DNA of 64,000 nucleotides from Oligella urethralis DSM 7531 (GTDB lineage Bacteria > Pseudomonadota > Gammaproteobacteria > Burkholderiales > Burkholderiaceae_B), in contig NZ_AQVB01000009.1 in the NCBI RefSeq assembly GCF_000372065.1, positions 26,847 to 90,846 of the forward strand. Direction: 5' to 3'. Below are positions 54,772 through 63,638 of this stretch, in pieces. The notes under the pieces were generated by a model. It worked only from the letters and a program-made list of their open reading frames with translations, ran no database searches and had not been told where the DNA came from. The position numbers and the translations under genes are program-made. How positions within the stretch are numbered: position 1 is the stretch's first letter; each line of letters starts with the position of its first letter.

Positions 54772-55156
54772 TTCAGCGCTGTTCACGATAGAGATCGTGT
54801 ATGCAGCCACCCCTGATCGTATTTGGCAACAGCAATTGCAGCTGACAGCGCCTGTGACTATAGCTGATGCCTTACAGCAAAGCAATATATATAGGGAGTT
54901 TCCCGAGCTTAGGAGCCAGCTTCATGGTGTTGGCATCTTCGGCTTAGTAAAATCGTTGAGTCACAATGTCGCAGCAGGTGACAGAGTTGAAGTCTATAGA
55001 GAATTAAACTTTGATCCAATGGAGTCGCGACGGCGTCGGGCCGCCCATAGAAAGGCCGGTATTCTCAAAAAGAAGCATTTAAAGCCTGACCGCTCCCGAC
55101 GTTTCGAATATATCGAACATAAAGATAATGAGCTTAGGAGGAGAAAGTATGAGTGA
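54755..55156 (+). CDS. RnfH family ubiquitin-like-fold protein
   Basis: A 133-residue small protein with the RnfH/UPF0125 core (IEIVYATPDRIW-like start, then the segment V-T-I-A-D-A-L-Q-Q-S and G-I-F-G-L-V-K...G-D-R-V-E-V-Y-R-E-L). A basic C-terminal tail from about 85 (R-R-R-R-A-A-H-R-K-A-G) is longer than in many relatives. Function is not established. It overlaps ratA and the next gene (8 bases), so three genes are coupled. Confidence 0.88.
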   Translation: MVRHSDSALFTIEIVYAATPDRIWQQQLQLTAPVTIADALQQSNIYREFPELRSQLHGVGIFGLVKSLSHNVAAGDRVEVYRELNFDPMESRRRRAAHRKAGILKKKHLKPDRSRRFEYIEHKDNELRRRKYE

Positions 55157-56291
55157 TGTGGTGTTGTTTTCAACAATTGAAAGTGGTGATAAATTAATCG
55201 CCGTTGCTACCTTGAATCGCCCTCAGGTATTAAATAGCTTGGATCTGCAGATGGCAGAGATGCTTTATACACAATTAAAGCAGTGGGAGCAAGATGAGCA
55301 AGTCGTGGCGGTGATATTGGCTGCAGCTGGTGAGAAGGCGTTTTGTGCGGGTGGTGATATTACTAGCGTGTATCAGGGGATGCTTGAAAACCAAAGCGGT
55401 GAGCCCTTGGCTAATCAATATGCGGTTGATTTTTTCAGCACCGAGTATCGCTTAGATTATTATCTACATTGCTATCCAAAGCCTGTGATTGTGTGGGGTC
55501 GCGGCATTGTAATGGGTGGTGGTATTGGACTTTTGTCTGGTGGCAGTCATCGTATTGTCAGTGATGATGCCCGTTTAGCCATGCCTGAGGTGACGATTGG
55601 CCTATTCCCGGATGTGGGTGGTAGTTGGTTATTACCACGGCTTAGCGGTCATAGCGGTCGTTTTTTAGCGGCCACCGGTGCCATTGTCAATAGCGATGAT
55701 GCCTTATTTAGCGGCTTAGCCGATTATGCCATGACCAGCGATGCTTGGGATACTTTTGTTAAGGCCCTTGCTGCCCAAGTTTGGCCTAGCTACCCATGTA
55801 AGCGTCGAACCCGTATTGAACGTGATGATTTAATTCATGATGTCTTAAGTCAATTTGCTTATACTACCCCACGTGTTGAAGGACCATTGCAACAGCATGC
55901 AGCCTTGATTGATGAGATATGCGATGTGCGTGACTATAAGCGGGTTTATGAAGGTATCGCTAAGTTAGTTGAGCATGACAATGAATGGCTCTCACGTGCT
56001 GCGACCACGATGTTACGTGGTTCAGCTTTTGCTGTGGCATTAGGACTGACGCTACAGGACTATAGCAAGCACATGTCCTTAAAGGAGGTGTTTGAGTTAG
56101 AGTATATTGTGGCCTTACATTGCTCTGCCGACGGTATGTTCCAAGAGGGGGTTCGTGCCTTATTAATTGATAAGGATCGCAAGCCTCAATGGCGCTATCA
56201 AGCCATTGATGAAGTCGATATCAATAAGGTCTATGAGTATTTTGAAGCTCCGTGGTCGGCTGGAGCTGCCGAAGCATTTAAACTAGATTAA
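55149..56291 (+). CDS. Enoyl-CoA hydratase/3-hydroxyisobutyryl-CoA hydrolase-type enzyme
   Basis: A 380-residue crotonase-fold protein of the ECH_2 (HIBYL-CoA hydrolase) type. The oxyanion-hole segments are K-A-F-C-A-G-G-D-I-T-S-V-Y and V-M-G-G-G-I-G-L-L-S-G-G-S-H-R. The catalytic E and D are in M-P-E-V-T-I-G-L-F-P-D-V-G-G-S. This class removes CoA from 3-hydroxyisobutyryl-CoA in valine breakdown or acts as a hydratase. No valine genes are nearby. The start at 55149 is set by a strong AGGAGG. A hairpin follows. Confidence 0.85.
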   Translation: MSDVVLFSTIESGDKLIAVATLNRPQVLNSLDLQMAEMLYTQLKQWEQDEQVVAVILAAAGEKAFCAGGDITSVYQGMLENQSGEPLANQYAVDFFSTEYRLDYYLHCYPKPVIVWGRGIVMGGGIGLLSGGSHRIVSDDARLAMPEVTIGLFPDVGGSWLLPRLSGHSGRFLAATGAIVNSDDALFSGLADYAMTSDAWDTFVKALAAQVWPSYPCKRRTRIERDDLIHDVLSQFAYTTPRVEGPLQQHAALIDEICDVRDYKRVYEGIAKLVEHDNEWLSRAATTMLRGSAFAVALGLTLQDYSKHMSLKEVFELEYIVALHCSADGMFQEGVRALLIDKDRKPQWRYQAIDEVDINKVYEYFEAPWSAGAAEAFKLD

Positions 56292-56295
56292 GTGA

Positions 56296-56325
56296 TTAGG
56301 GGATGTCTTTAAAGGCATCCCCTAA
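56296..56325. terminator. Hairpin between the convergent crotonase-type gene and ygfZ
   Basis: A perfect 10-base stem TTAGGGGATG (56296-56305)/CATCCCCTAA (56316-56325) with a 10-base loop. It lacks a clear T-run, but sits exactly between two convergent genes. Confidence 0.6.
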
Positions 56326-56337
56326 GTAGTTACACCG

Positions 56338-57330
56338 TTAGTTTTCAGGTTTTTCAAGCGAGTAGGGTGGTGCCTGTACGTTGAGCACTGGGCCGTCAGC
56401 AGCGCCCAGATGCAGAGGTTCTGTCTGCGTGCCATCAACCGCTTCTAAACGTGTTTCAAAGAGTACCCACGTGCCTTCTGCGGCAGGCAATCTGGCGATG
56501 TTGACTACTTGACCCACGGGTTGATCAGCTTGATAGATATCTGTGCCAACCTGAATGTCGTCGCTGCTATTGCCACTAAAGCCGATATAGCTGCGACGCT
56601 TGAGCGTGCCACGATAGTGACTGCGTGCTACCACCTCTTGACCGGGGAAGCACCCTTTTTTAAAGCTAACGGCACCTATTGCATCATAGTTAATGCTCTG
56701 CGGAATAAAGGCTTCGTAATTTGCCTGCTCCACCCAAGCCACGCCATTCATAATATCTAAGGCTGACCAATAAGCTGCGGCAGCCGGTGCCCATTCAAAA
56801 TCACTTTGTTGAGGTAGGTATTGGTGCGTGGTGACTTCTGCGCTTTGCTGACCGCGTGAGATCACCAGATAGCGTTGTTCAGTGGCTTTTGAAGGGAAGC
56901 GAATCCATTGCTGTAAATCATGCTGATAAACGGCAAAATTCGCCTTCTGAGCAAGCTTTTCTGGCGCAATTTCCAGCTCATGATTGCTAGACCATAAAGC
57001 CAGCATTGAGCTGGGCACCTCTTCTAATACTACCTTATTGCGAAGAATAAACATTTTTAAACGCTTTAAGGTCGTGTCCAACAGATCTTTTTTTAGAAGT
57101 AAATAATAACTATCATCCGCCTCGGCATCTTGCCAGCAAATAAAGCTAGCTAGGCTACGACCCTTGGCATTACACCAGGCGCTAAGCCGTGCTTGTTCCG
57201 TGCTAACTTGCTTAATATCCTGGGTTAGTTGATTTTGTAAAAACTCAGCGGCATCGGCGCCACTTGCCTTAACTAGGGCAAAATCATCCAATAGCGCATA
57301 CTTAACTACTGGTAAAGAAGAATCAGACAT
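56338..57330 (-). CDS. ygfZ: Folate-binding protein YgfZ
   Basis: A 330-residue aminomethyltransferase-like protein that helps repair or build certain iron-sulphur clusters using tetrahydrofolate. The signature K-G-C-F-P-G-Q-E-V-V-A-R (near 228) is intact, including its Cys. I use the ATG at 57330 (MSDSSLPVVKYALLD), preceded by GGAGCT, rather than an in-frame start four codons further upstream. It is convergent with the crotonase-type gene and divergent from mltG. Confidence 0.92.
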   Translation of the reverse strand: MSDSSLPVVKYALLDDFALVKASGADAAEFLQNQLTQDIKQVSTEQARLSAWCNAKGRSLASFICWQDAEADDSYYLLLKKDLLDTTLKRLKMFILRNKVVLEEVPSSMLALWSSNHELEIAPEKLAQKANFAVYQHDLQQWIRFPSKATEQRYLVISRGQQSAEVTTHQYLPQQSDFEWAPAAAAYWSALDIMNGVAWVEQANYEAFIPQSINYDAIGAVSFKKGCFPGQEVVARSHYRGTLKRRSYIGFSGNSSDDIQVGTDIYQADQPVGQVVNIARLPAAEGTWVLFETRLEAVDGTQTEPLHLGAADGPVLNVQAPPYSLEKPEN

Positions 57331-57536
57331 AAATAGCTCCACGATGTTTAGCGTAAATTATTGCTTTGTTACAGTATGCCATGCTTTTAGTGATTGGGCT
57401 TTGATCGTCGTACTCAGTAACGCTTGTTCGACTTATTTACAAAGGCTTAAGATTGCTTGAGTCCAAAGTAAACACCAAACAATCGAAACTGTTAAAATTG
57501 ATCCATTCATAAGGGAGTATTTTTACTACGGGTCGT

Positions 57537-58550
57537 ATGTCAAAGATTTTAAAGTACCTCATATTACCAGTTGTCGTACTGAGCCTGATTCTGAGTTCAG
57601 TCGCTGCATACTATGCTTATCACTGGTCTAAAACCCCAGTTACGCTGAATGACAGTGTTTATGATTTTCATATTAAACGCGGTGATAGCTTACGTACTGT
57701 GGTTAGCTTGCTTGAGCGTGAGGGTATTCTCAAGCATGCGCCATTATTGATTTTATACGGTCGTTACACAGGACAGGATCGTATGATTAAAGCGGGTGCT
57801 TATGAGATTAAGTCCGGTGACACGCCCTTGGATGTGTTGGAGCGCATTGCCAGTGGTGATATGAGTCAACGTCGCATTGCATTGATTGAGGGGCATACCA
57901 CCAAGCAGTTTATTGAGCGTATTCAGGCTAATCCAGACATTACAGTGACCTTGGATGCCACTAAGCCCGAGGAATTGTTAGCTAAATTGGGCAGTAGCTA
58001 TAACTCGCTAGAGGGAATTTTTTACCCCGACACTTATGTGTTTGTACCGGGTGATACGGATTTTGATATCTTACGTCGAGCGTATGTGCAGTCTCAAAGT
58101 CATTTGCAAGCGGCTTGGGATAGTCGTAATCCAGACAGTCCTTATAAAAATCCCTATGAACTATTGATAATGGCCTCCATCATTGAAAAGGAAACAGGTT
58201 TGGCTAGTGATAGGGATACCATCGCCGGTGTTTTTACTAATCGCTTGAAGGCCAATATGCTATTACAAACCGATCCAACGGTGATTTATGGGATGGGTGA
58301 TAAGTATCAGGGGCGCATACGTAAGGTAGATTTACAGACGGATACGCCGTGGAATACCTACACCCGCGCTGGGTTACCACCGACACCCATCGCCAATCCG
58401 GGTTTAGCGGCATTGACAGCGGCTAGTCAGCCGGCTGAGCATAGTTTTTACTATTTTGTGTCGCGTGGGGATGGTAGTAGTGAGTTTGCAGAAAATTTGC
58501 AGCAACATAATCGAAATGTTAAACGTTTTATCTTAAACAAAGGGGATTAG
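57537..58550 (+). CDS. mltG: Endolytic murein transglycosylase MltG
   Basis: A 337-residue YceG-family protein with one N-terminal membrane helix (about 5-30). A LysM-like subdomain (about 45-105) and the catalytic domain follow, with Glu in L-I-M-A-S-I-I-E-K-E-T-G and Y-G-M-G-D, T-D-T-P-W-N-T-Y downstream. It cuts nascent glycan strands and may set their length. It lies directly before tmk (adjacent codons), as in many proteobacteria. Confidence 0.96.
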   Translation: MSKILKYLILPVVVLSLILSSVAAYYAYHWSKTPVTLNDSVYDFHIKRGDSLRTVVSLLEREGILKHAPLLILYGRYTGQDRMIKAGAYEIKSGDTPLDVLERIASGDMSQRRIALIEGHTTKQFIERIQANPDITVTLDATKPEELLAKLGSSYNSLEGIFYPDTYVFVPGDTDFDILRRAYVQSQSHLQAAWDSRNPDSPYKNPYELLIMASIIEKETGLASDRDTIAGVFTNRLKANMLLQTDPTVIYGMGDKYQGRIRKVDLQTDTPWNTYTRAGLPPTPIANPGLAALTAASQPAEHSFYYFVSRGDGSSEFAENLQQHNRNVKRFILNKGD

Positions 58551-59189
58551 GTGAGGGGTTTATTCTTAACAATTGAAGGCGTGGACGGGGCCGGTAAAAG
58601 CAGTCATATGGATTTGATTGCCACAACGATCGAGTCCTTTGGTTATGAGATTATCCGTACTCGCGAACCTGGTGGTACCCCCTTAGCTGAAACCTTACGG
58701 CATTTGTTGCTGAGCGAGGACATGAGTTTAGAAACCGAGCTGTTATTGATGTTTGCCGCGCGCCAAGAGCATTTGAATCAGGTAATTAAGCCCGCGCTAT
58801 TGGCTGGTAAGGCAGTGGTTTGCGACCGCTTTAGTGACTCCACCTTTGCTTATCAAGGGGGTGGGCGGCAGATTGAGGCCAAAAAAATTCAATCCTTAGT
58901 CGAGTTAGTGCACCCTAATTTACAGCCGGATTTGACCTTGTTGTTTGATTTGCCTTTAGAGATTGCACGTGAGCGTATTGCAGCAGAACGTCAATTGGAT
59001 CGTTTTGAGCAAGAGGAAGAAGTGTTTTTTAAACGGGTGCGAGACGCCTATTTAGCTCGAGCAGCGGCCGAAACGCAGCGCTTTCTTGTGATAGATAGCA
59101 GTCAGCCCATGGCGCAGGTTGCTGAGACACTTCAGCAAAGCCTCACTGAGCGCTTACAAGCCCATCTGTTACACCCGCCTATCAAATAA
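58551..59189 (+). CDS. tmk: Thymidylate kinase
   Basis: A 212-residue P-loop kinase that makes dTDP. It starts with GTG right after the mltG stop. The P-loop is E-G-V-D-G-A-G-K-S-S; T-R-E-P-G-G-T-P and V-C-D-R-F-S-D-S-T-F-A-Y-Q-G-G-G-R are substrate motifs. The order mltG-tmk-holB-tatD is conserved. The holB ATG follows its stop by one base. Confidence 0.97.
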   Translation: MRGLFLTIEGVDGAGKSSHMDLIATTIESFGYEIIRTREPGGTPLAETLRHLLLSEDMSLETELLLMFAARQEHLNQVIKPALLAGKAVVCDRFSDSTFAYQGGGRQIEAKKIQSLVELVHPNLQPDLTLLFDLPLEIARERIAAERQLDRFEQEEEVFFKRVRDAYLARAAAETQRFLVIDSSQPMAQVAETLQQSLTERLQAHLLHPPIK

Positions 59190-59190
59190 T

Positions 59191-60252
59191 ATGAGCTATT
59201 CAACACCGCAATTTTTACCTTGGCAGGAAGCGCTTGCCGAGCAATGGTTAGGGCAAAATGAGCGTTTTACTCATGCTTGGCTAATTCATGGCGAAGAGGG
59301 TATTGGCAAGTTTCAGTTTGCACATGCCGCAGCCGCTGCCATGCTGTGTGAGAGCCCTAAGGTCTCACACCAGGCCTGCGGTGCCTGTCAATCTTGTCGT
59401 TGGTTAGCGCTTAATCATCACCCCGACTTGCGGATAGTGGTGCCCGAAAGTATGTATGAGGCACTGGGTTTAGCACCAAACGAAGAGGAGGCGAGTAGTA
59501 GTGAAGCGACTAAAAGTCTTTCCAATCAGATCCGGGTGCAACAAATTCGGGCCTTAGAGCAAAAGAATTTTTTCACCCTTAGCACCCATCGTGGTGGTGC
59601 TAAGGTATTAATTATTTATCCGGCTGAGCGATTAAATACTGAGTCGGCTAATGCGATTTTAAAAATTCTGGAAGAGCCCATCGGCGATACCCGCTTTTTA
59701 ATTGTTAGTAACAGCATAAAAAAGCTTTTACCAACTATTGTGTCGCGCTGTCAACGTTTGCATTTAGCGATCCCGGACCATGAGAGCAGTGTTGCGTGGT
59801 TAGGCTCAGAGGGTGTGGCTGATCCTGAAAATGCCTTGGCGGCAGCGGGTGGGGCACCTCTTAAAGCAAAGCAGCAAAGTGCATCGGCTTATGAGCCTTT
59901 GCGCTATTGGCTAGGCGATTTTGTACAGAGCCTGGCTGCACGTGAGATACCGGATATGCAGTCCTATGTTGATAAGCTGGATAAAATTGCAGCTGAGCAA
60001 TGGCTTGATAGTTTGCAGCGTTTTTTTGTGGATTTACAGCTATATCATCACGGTTTAGAGGCGCGCTATTTTCCCGCATTAGCGCAATCCACACAGCAAA
60101 TAGCTGCTGCTTTGGATGCGCATAAAATAGCCGATTTATTTGATTTTTTGAGGCAAGAGCAGGCGACTGCGGCGCATAGTTTTAATAAGCGTTTATTAAT
60201 CCAAGCATGTTTACAACGGGTGATGCTCCTGTGCTTGGCGCGAACATCTTAA
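59191..60252 (+). CDS. holB: DNA polymerase III subunit delta'
   Basis: A 353-residue AAA+-type clamp-loader subunit. It has the degenerate P-loop H-G-E-E-G-I-G-K, a zinc-binding Cys cluster (C-E-S...C-G-A-C-Q-S-C) and the sensor-type segment I-L-K-I-L-E-E-P near 165, as in HolB proteins. It helps load the beta clamp at replication forks. I start at 59191, because the longer frame overlaps tmk. It is 16 bases before tatD. Confidence 0.93.
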   Translation: MSYSTPQFLPWQEALAEQWLGQNERFTHAWLIHGEEGIGKFQFAHAAAAAMLCESPKVSHQACGACQSCRWLALNHHPDLRIVVPESMYEALGLAPNEEEASSSEATKSLSNQIRVQQIRALEQKNFFTLSTHRGGAKVLIIYPAERLNTESANAILKILEEPIGDTRFLIVSNSIKKLLPTIVSRCQRLHLAIPDHESSVAWLGSEGVADPENALAAAGGAPLKAKQQSASAYEPLRYWLGDFVQSLAAREIPDMQSYVDKLDKIAAEQWLDSLQRFFVDLQLYHHGLEARYFPALAQSTQQIAAALDAHKIADLFDFLRQEQATAAHSFNKRLLIQACLQRVMLLCLARTS

Positions 60253-60268
60253 TTTTTTTCATTTTATT

Positions 60269-61048
60269 ATGTTTATCGATTCACATTGTCATTTAGATTT
60301 TCCCGAGTTAGTTGAGGATCAGGCGCAAGTGCTTGCTGCCATGAAACAAAATGATGTGGGTTTAGCACTTTGTATCTCCGTATCGGTGCCAAACTTCCCC
60401 GGTGTTTTAAAGCTGGCAGAGGAGCACGATCATTTATGGGCCAGTATCGGTGTGCACCCACAATATGAGGATACGCCGGAGCTCAGTGAGGCGGATTTTG
60501 CCGAGTATTTGAAGCACCCAAAAATTGTGGCGGTCGGTGAGACTGGTTTAGATTATTATTGGGGCAAAGAGCCTTTGGATTGGCAAAGAGATCGTTTTAG
60601 AACCCATATCCGTGCAGCCATTGCTGCCGATGTGCCATTAATTATTCATACCCGTGAGGCCAAAGAAGATACGCTACGTATCCTGAAAGAAGAGGGGGCT
60701 GAGCGTTGCGGTGGTGTGATGCATTGCTTTACCGAGGATTGGGCAATGGCTCAAGAGGCAATGGCCTTAGGGTTTTATATTTCTATGTCAGGTATTGTCA
60801 CCTTCAAAAATGCGCAGCAGGTTCAGGAGGTGGCGACTAAAACTCCGCTTGATCGTTTATTAATTGAGACGGACTCTCCCTATCTGGCGCCCGTTCCTTA
60901 TCGAGGTAAGCGTAATGATCCCTCCTTAGTGATTTATGTGGCCGAAAAAATTGCCGAATTGAAACAAATTTCGGTACAAGAGGTCAAAGAGGCAACCACG
61001 GAAAACTTTTTCAACTTATTTAAAAAAGTGCAACGCCCTACGGTGTAG
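60269..61048 (+). CDS. tatD: TatD family metal-dependent hydrolase
   Basis: A 259-residue TIM-barrel nuclease family protein. Metal ligands include I-D-S-H-C-H-L-D-F at the start, E in V-G-E-T-G-L-D-Y, H in I-I-H-T-R-E-A, H in V-M-H-C-F-T and D in L-I-E-T-D-S-P-Y. TatD proteins are 3'-5' DNA exonucleases or deacylases. The position after holB is typical of YcfH-type members, so the exact paralogue is uncertain. Confidence 0.93.
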   Translation: MFIDSHCHLDFPELVEDQAQVLAAMKQNDVGLALCISVSVPNFPGVLKLAEEHDHLWASIGVHPQYEDTPELSEADFAEYLKHPKIVAVGETGLDYYWGKEPLDWQRDRFRTHIRAAIAADVPLIIHTREAKEDTLRILKEEGAERCGGVMHCFTEDWAMAQEAMALGFYISMSGIVTFKNAQQVQEVATKTPLDRLLIETDSPYLAPVPYRGKRNDPSLVIYVAEKIAELKQISVQEVKEATTENFFNLFKKVQRPTV

Positions 61049-61079
61049 TCACAACGCGTTTTTATTAGGAATGATTTTT

Positions 61080-61715
61080 ATGCGATTAGGTGTTAAACAA
61101 CAAATTTTTGCTTTTATTAGTGCCTTGATGCTGTTGTTATGTGTGCAAAGCCCAGCACTTGCGAATGACTGGTGGGTTGATGTGCGTAACGACCGCGTTA
61201 GTAAACTCCTTGATGCCATCGAACGAGGTCAGGATCCTAATATATTAAATGGTGACGGCCACACTGCTTTAATCTATGCGTATCGAGAGGGTGCCTTAAA
61301 AAGCTTTGAGGCCTTGGCAACTCACCCTAAAGTCGATATTAATAAGCAAAATAGCTACTATGAAACGGCCATCATGTATCCTGCTTTGGCCGATGATTTA
61401 GCACGGGTACAACTGTTGGTAAAGCATGGTGCTCAATTGAATAACCTCGGTTGGTCACCGATTCATTATGCAGCGATTAAGGGTAATGCTAAAATCGTCA
61501 AGTATTTATTAGATCATGGTGCATGGCCAAATTCACCTGCACCAGACGGCTCCAATCCCTTAATGATGTCAGTCAGTGCCCGCAATGTTGAAGCGGTGAA
61601 GGCCTTGCTTGAAGCTGGCGCAGATCCGCGCGCAGTTAACTTTGATGGCATCAGCGCCTTGGATATTGCCAAGAAAATGAATCATCGCGAGATATTAGAA
61701 TTACTCTCTAAATAA
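61080..61715 (+). CDS. Secreted ankyrin-repeat protein
   Basis: A 211-residue protein with an N-terminal signal peptide (1-29, ending PALA in M-L-L-L-C-V-Q-S-P-A-L-A) and about four ankyrin repeats (about 45-205; G-H-T-A-L-I-Y-A, W-S-P-I-H-Y-A-A-I-K-G, S-N-P-L-M-M-S-V, I-S-A-L-D-I-A-K). The preferred ATG at 61080 has TTAGGA 9 bases ahead; an ATG at 61071 directly abuts it. It is periplasmic or outer-membrane associated; its partner is unknown. It follows tatD by 31 bases. Confidence 0.8.
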   Translation: MRLGVKQQIFAFISALMLLLCVQSPALANDWWVDVRNDRVSKLLDAIERGQDPNILNGDGHTALIYAYREGALKSFEALATHPKVDINKQNSYYETAIMYPALADDLARVQLLVKHGAQLNNLGWSPIHYAAIKGNAKIVKYLLDHGAWPNSPAPDGSNPLMMSVSARNVEAVKALLEAGADPRAVNFDGISALDIAKKMNHREILELLSK

Positions 61716-61742
61716 TGGCATTGGCTTAAAATTCACCACGGA

Positions 61743-61778
61743 GATACCCGATCATATTAGTCGGGTATCTGCTATAAT
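61743..61778 (+). promoter_or_regulatory. Hairpin and extended -10 promoter before moaA
   Basis: A perfect stem GATACCCGA (61743-61751)/TCGGGTATC (61761-61769) ends right at an extended -10 element TGCTATAAT (61770-61778). It may end the ankyrin transcript, and the promoter would drive moaA, whose ATG is 42 bases downstream. An overlap of stem and promoter could also be regulatory. Confidence 0.6.
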
Positions 61779-61820
61779 TGACACTATATTGAATTCACTA
61801 GTTAAAGGATTGGCGTAATC

Positions 61821-62795
61821 ATGTTGGTAGATCGATTTAATCGGCGCATTGAGTACTTACGCATTTCCTTAATCGATAAATGCGATTTGCGCTGTACCTA
61901 CTGTATTCCTGAGGGTTTTACAGAGTTTGAGCATGCAGAAAACTACCTGAGCTTTGATGAAATCGAACGGGTAGTGGCGGCCTTTGCTCGTTTAGGTACC
62001 TCACGCTTCAGATTAACTGGCGGCGAACCACTACTACGCAAAAATGTGGTTGATTTAGTGCGCCGTCTCGCTGCACTTGATGGGGTAGAGGATCTTTCCA
62101 TGACCACCAATGCCACGCAGCTCGCTCGCTATGCCCAAGCCTTAAAGGACGCCGGCTTAACTCGATTTAATATCAGTTTAGATTCATTAAGTTCTGAGGT
62201 GGTTAAAAATATTAGCGGTAGTGACTCCTTGCCCAAGGTGTTGGCGGGCCTAGCAGCGGTGAAGGCAGCTGGTTTTGAACGGACCAAGATTAATATGGTA
62301 CCCCTGGCTGGGATTAATACACAGCACATTGAGCAGATGATTCGTTTTTGTATGGATCATGGCTTCACCTTGCGTTTGATTGAGGTGATGCCCATGGGCG
62401 TGACGGGGCAGCGCTTAGACTACGTCAATCTACAGTCAATCATTGAGGAGGCGCAGTCCAAGTTTCATTTGATCGAGTCCACGCGGATTCAAGGTGGCGG
62501 GCCAGCACGTTATTGGGAAACGGCAGATGGCAGTTTTTCGCTAGGTTTTATCACGCCGCGCTCGCAGCATTTCTGTGAAACCTGTAATCGCGTTCGTATG
62601 ACCGCTGATGGGGTATTACATCTGTGCCTTGGCCAAAATGATAGCTTCGACTTAAAGCCTTATTTACGCAGTGGCTGTTCCGATGAGGAGTTAGAGGAGG
62701 CGCTGCGATTAGCGATTGAACTAAAGCCTGAAAAGCACGAGTTTAACGAAAAACCTGAGCAGATTATCCGCATTATGGCCAAAACCGGTGGTTAA
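61821..62795 (+). CDS. moaA: GTP 3',8-cyclase MoaA
   Basis: A 324-residue radical-SAM enzyme starting molybdopterin synthesis. The N-terminal cluster ligands are C21, C25 and C28 (KCDLRCTYCIPEGF). The second cluster ligands are in F-C-E-T-C-N-R-V-R and L-H-L-C-L. The required C-terminal Gly-Gly is present (K-T-G-G). It makes 8-cyclo-dihydro-GTP with MoaC downstream. A MogA/MoaB homologue lies next, convergent. Confidence 0.97.
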   Translation: MLVDRFNRRIEYLRISLIDKCDLRCTYCIPEGFTEFEHAENYLSFDEIERVVAAFARLGTSRFRLTGGEPLLRKNVVDLVRRLAALDGVEDLSMTTNATQLARYAQALKDAGLTRFNISLDSLSSEVVKNISGSDSLPKVLAGLAAVKAAGFERTKINMVPLAGINTQHIEQMIRFCMDHGFTLRLIEVMPMGVTGQRLDYVNLQSIIEEAQSKFHLIESTRIQGGGPARYWETADGSFSLGFITPRSQHFCETCNRVRMTADGVLHLCLGQNDSFDLKPYLRSGCSDEELEEALRLAIELKPEKHEFNEKPEQIIRIMAKTGG

Positions 62796-62819
62796 GGTCG
62801 GCATTAAAAACTAAAAGCT

Positions 62820-62852
62820 AAAAGGCTCCGTCATATGATAATGGAGCCTTTA
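62820..62852. terminator. Bidirectional terminator between moaA and the mogA/moaB homologue
   Basis: The stem AAAGGCTCC (62821-62829)/GGAGCCTTT (62843-62851) has T-rich sequence on the minus side (complement of A-rich 62806-62821). It mainly ends the minus-strand gene. Confidence 0.8.
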
Positions 62853-62874
62853 GTATGTTAGGCGTGAGGCTGCA

Positions 62875-63486
62875 TTATAGGGGTTGCCATTTTTCGCCCG
62901 GATAGACGGCATTACATATTTCTGGTCTGCATCGGACCTTTAAACCGCTAACGGACTCAATACAAAAGGGGACTGAAGCAAAAATGCCATGAACTTTTTG
63001 CTTACCCGTTTCGTCCTTTAGCCCGCCTAGGGTTTCAGCAATGGCTTTAGGACGTCCAGGTAGGTTCAGAATCACGCTACTGCCACGTAATACACCCACT
63101 TGCCGGGAGATAATGCCGGTTGGAATAAAGTTTAATGAGATTTGGCGCATTTGCTCACCAAAACCTGGCACGACACGTTCGGCCACAGCTAAGGTCGCTT
63201 CAGGCGTCACATCACGAGGGGTGGGACCGGTACCGCCGGTGGTTAGGATCAAATGGCATTGCTCCTTATCGGCTAATTCTCTCAGGGTCATTGAAATTAG
63301 GTCTAACTCATCAGGAATGAGGCGTGGCACATACTCGATAGGATTAATAACCGCCGCATCTAACCATGCCTTGAGTCCAGGTAGCCCCTCATCCTCATAG
63401 ATCCCCTGTGAAGCTCGGTCACTCACCGAAACAACACCAACTTTTAGTGTTTGTAGTTCAAAAGCGAAATCATTTTGCTGACTCAT
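62875..63486 (-). CDS. Molybdopterin biosynthesis protein MogA/MoaB family
   Basis: A 203-residue protein with the molybdopterin-binding domain: V-G-V-V-S-V-S-D-R-A-S-Q-G-I-Y, L-I-L-T-T-G-G-T-G-P-T-P-R-D-V-T-P-E-A-T, and N-L-P-G-R-P-K-A-I. This family adenylylates molybdopterin before molybdate insertion. It is longer than MoaB (about 170), close to MogA (about 195). It is convergent with moaA, and its 5' flank faces the IS-like element. Confidence 0.9.
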   Translation of the reverse strand: MSQQNDFAFELQTLKVGVVSVSDRASQGIYEDEGLPGLKAWLDAAVINPIEYVPRLIPDELDLISMTLRELADKEQCHLILTTGGTGPTPRDVTPEATLAVAERVVPGFGEQMRQISLNFIPTGIISRQVGVLRGSSVILNLPGRPKAIAETLGGLKDETGKQKVHGIFASVPFCIESVSGLKVRCRPEICNAVYPGEKWQPL

Positions 63487-63579
63487 TAACTATAGTCCTC
63501 ATATACAATTTACAATCAGTACCGTTAACTATATCATGCTGTGCACTAAGGATAGGCTTTATCGACAATTGCCGTAAGA

Positions 63580-63598
63580 CCCCATCCTTTAGGTGGGG
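63580..63598 (+). repeat. Left-end hairpin of the IS200/IS605-type element
   Basis: Seven paired bases CCCCA.CC/GG.TGGGG with one bulged T (63585) and a TTTA loop. It is followed by an AT-rich stretch and the tnpB start 40 bases on. Confidence 0.75.
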
Positions 63599-63638
63599 GA
63601 TGTAAGGCAAGTATTTTTTAGTTTAGGATTTTTTACGC

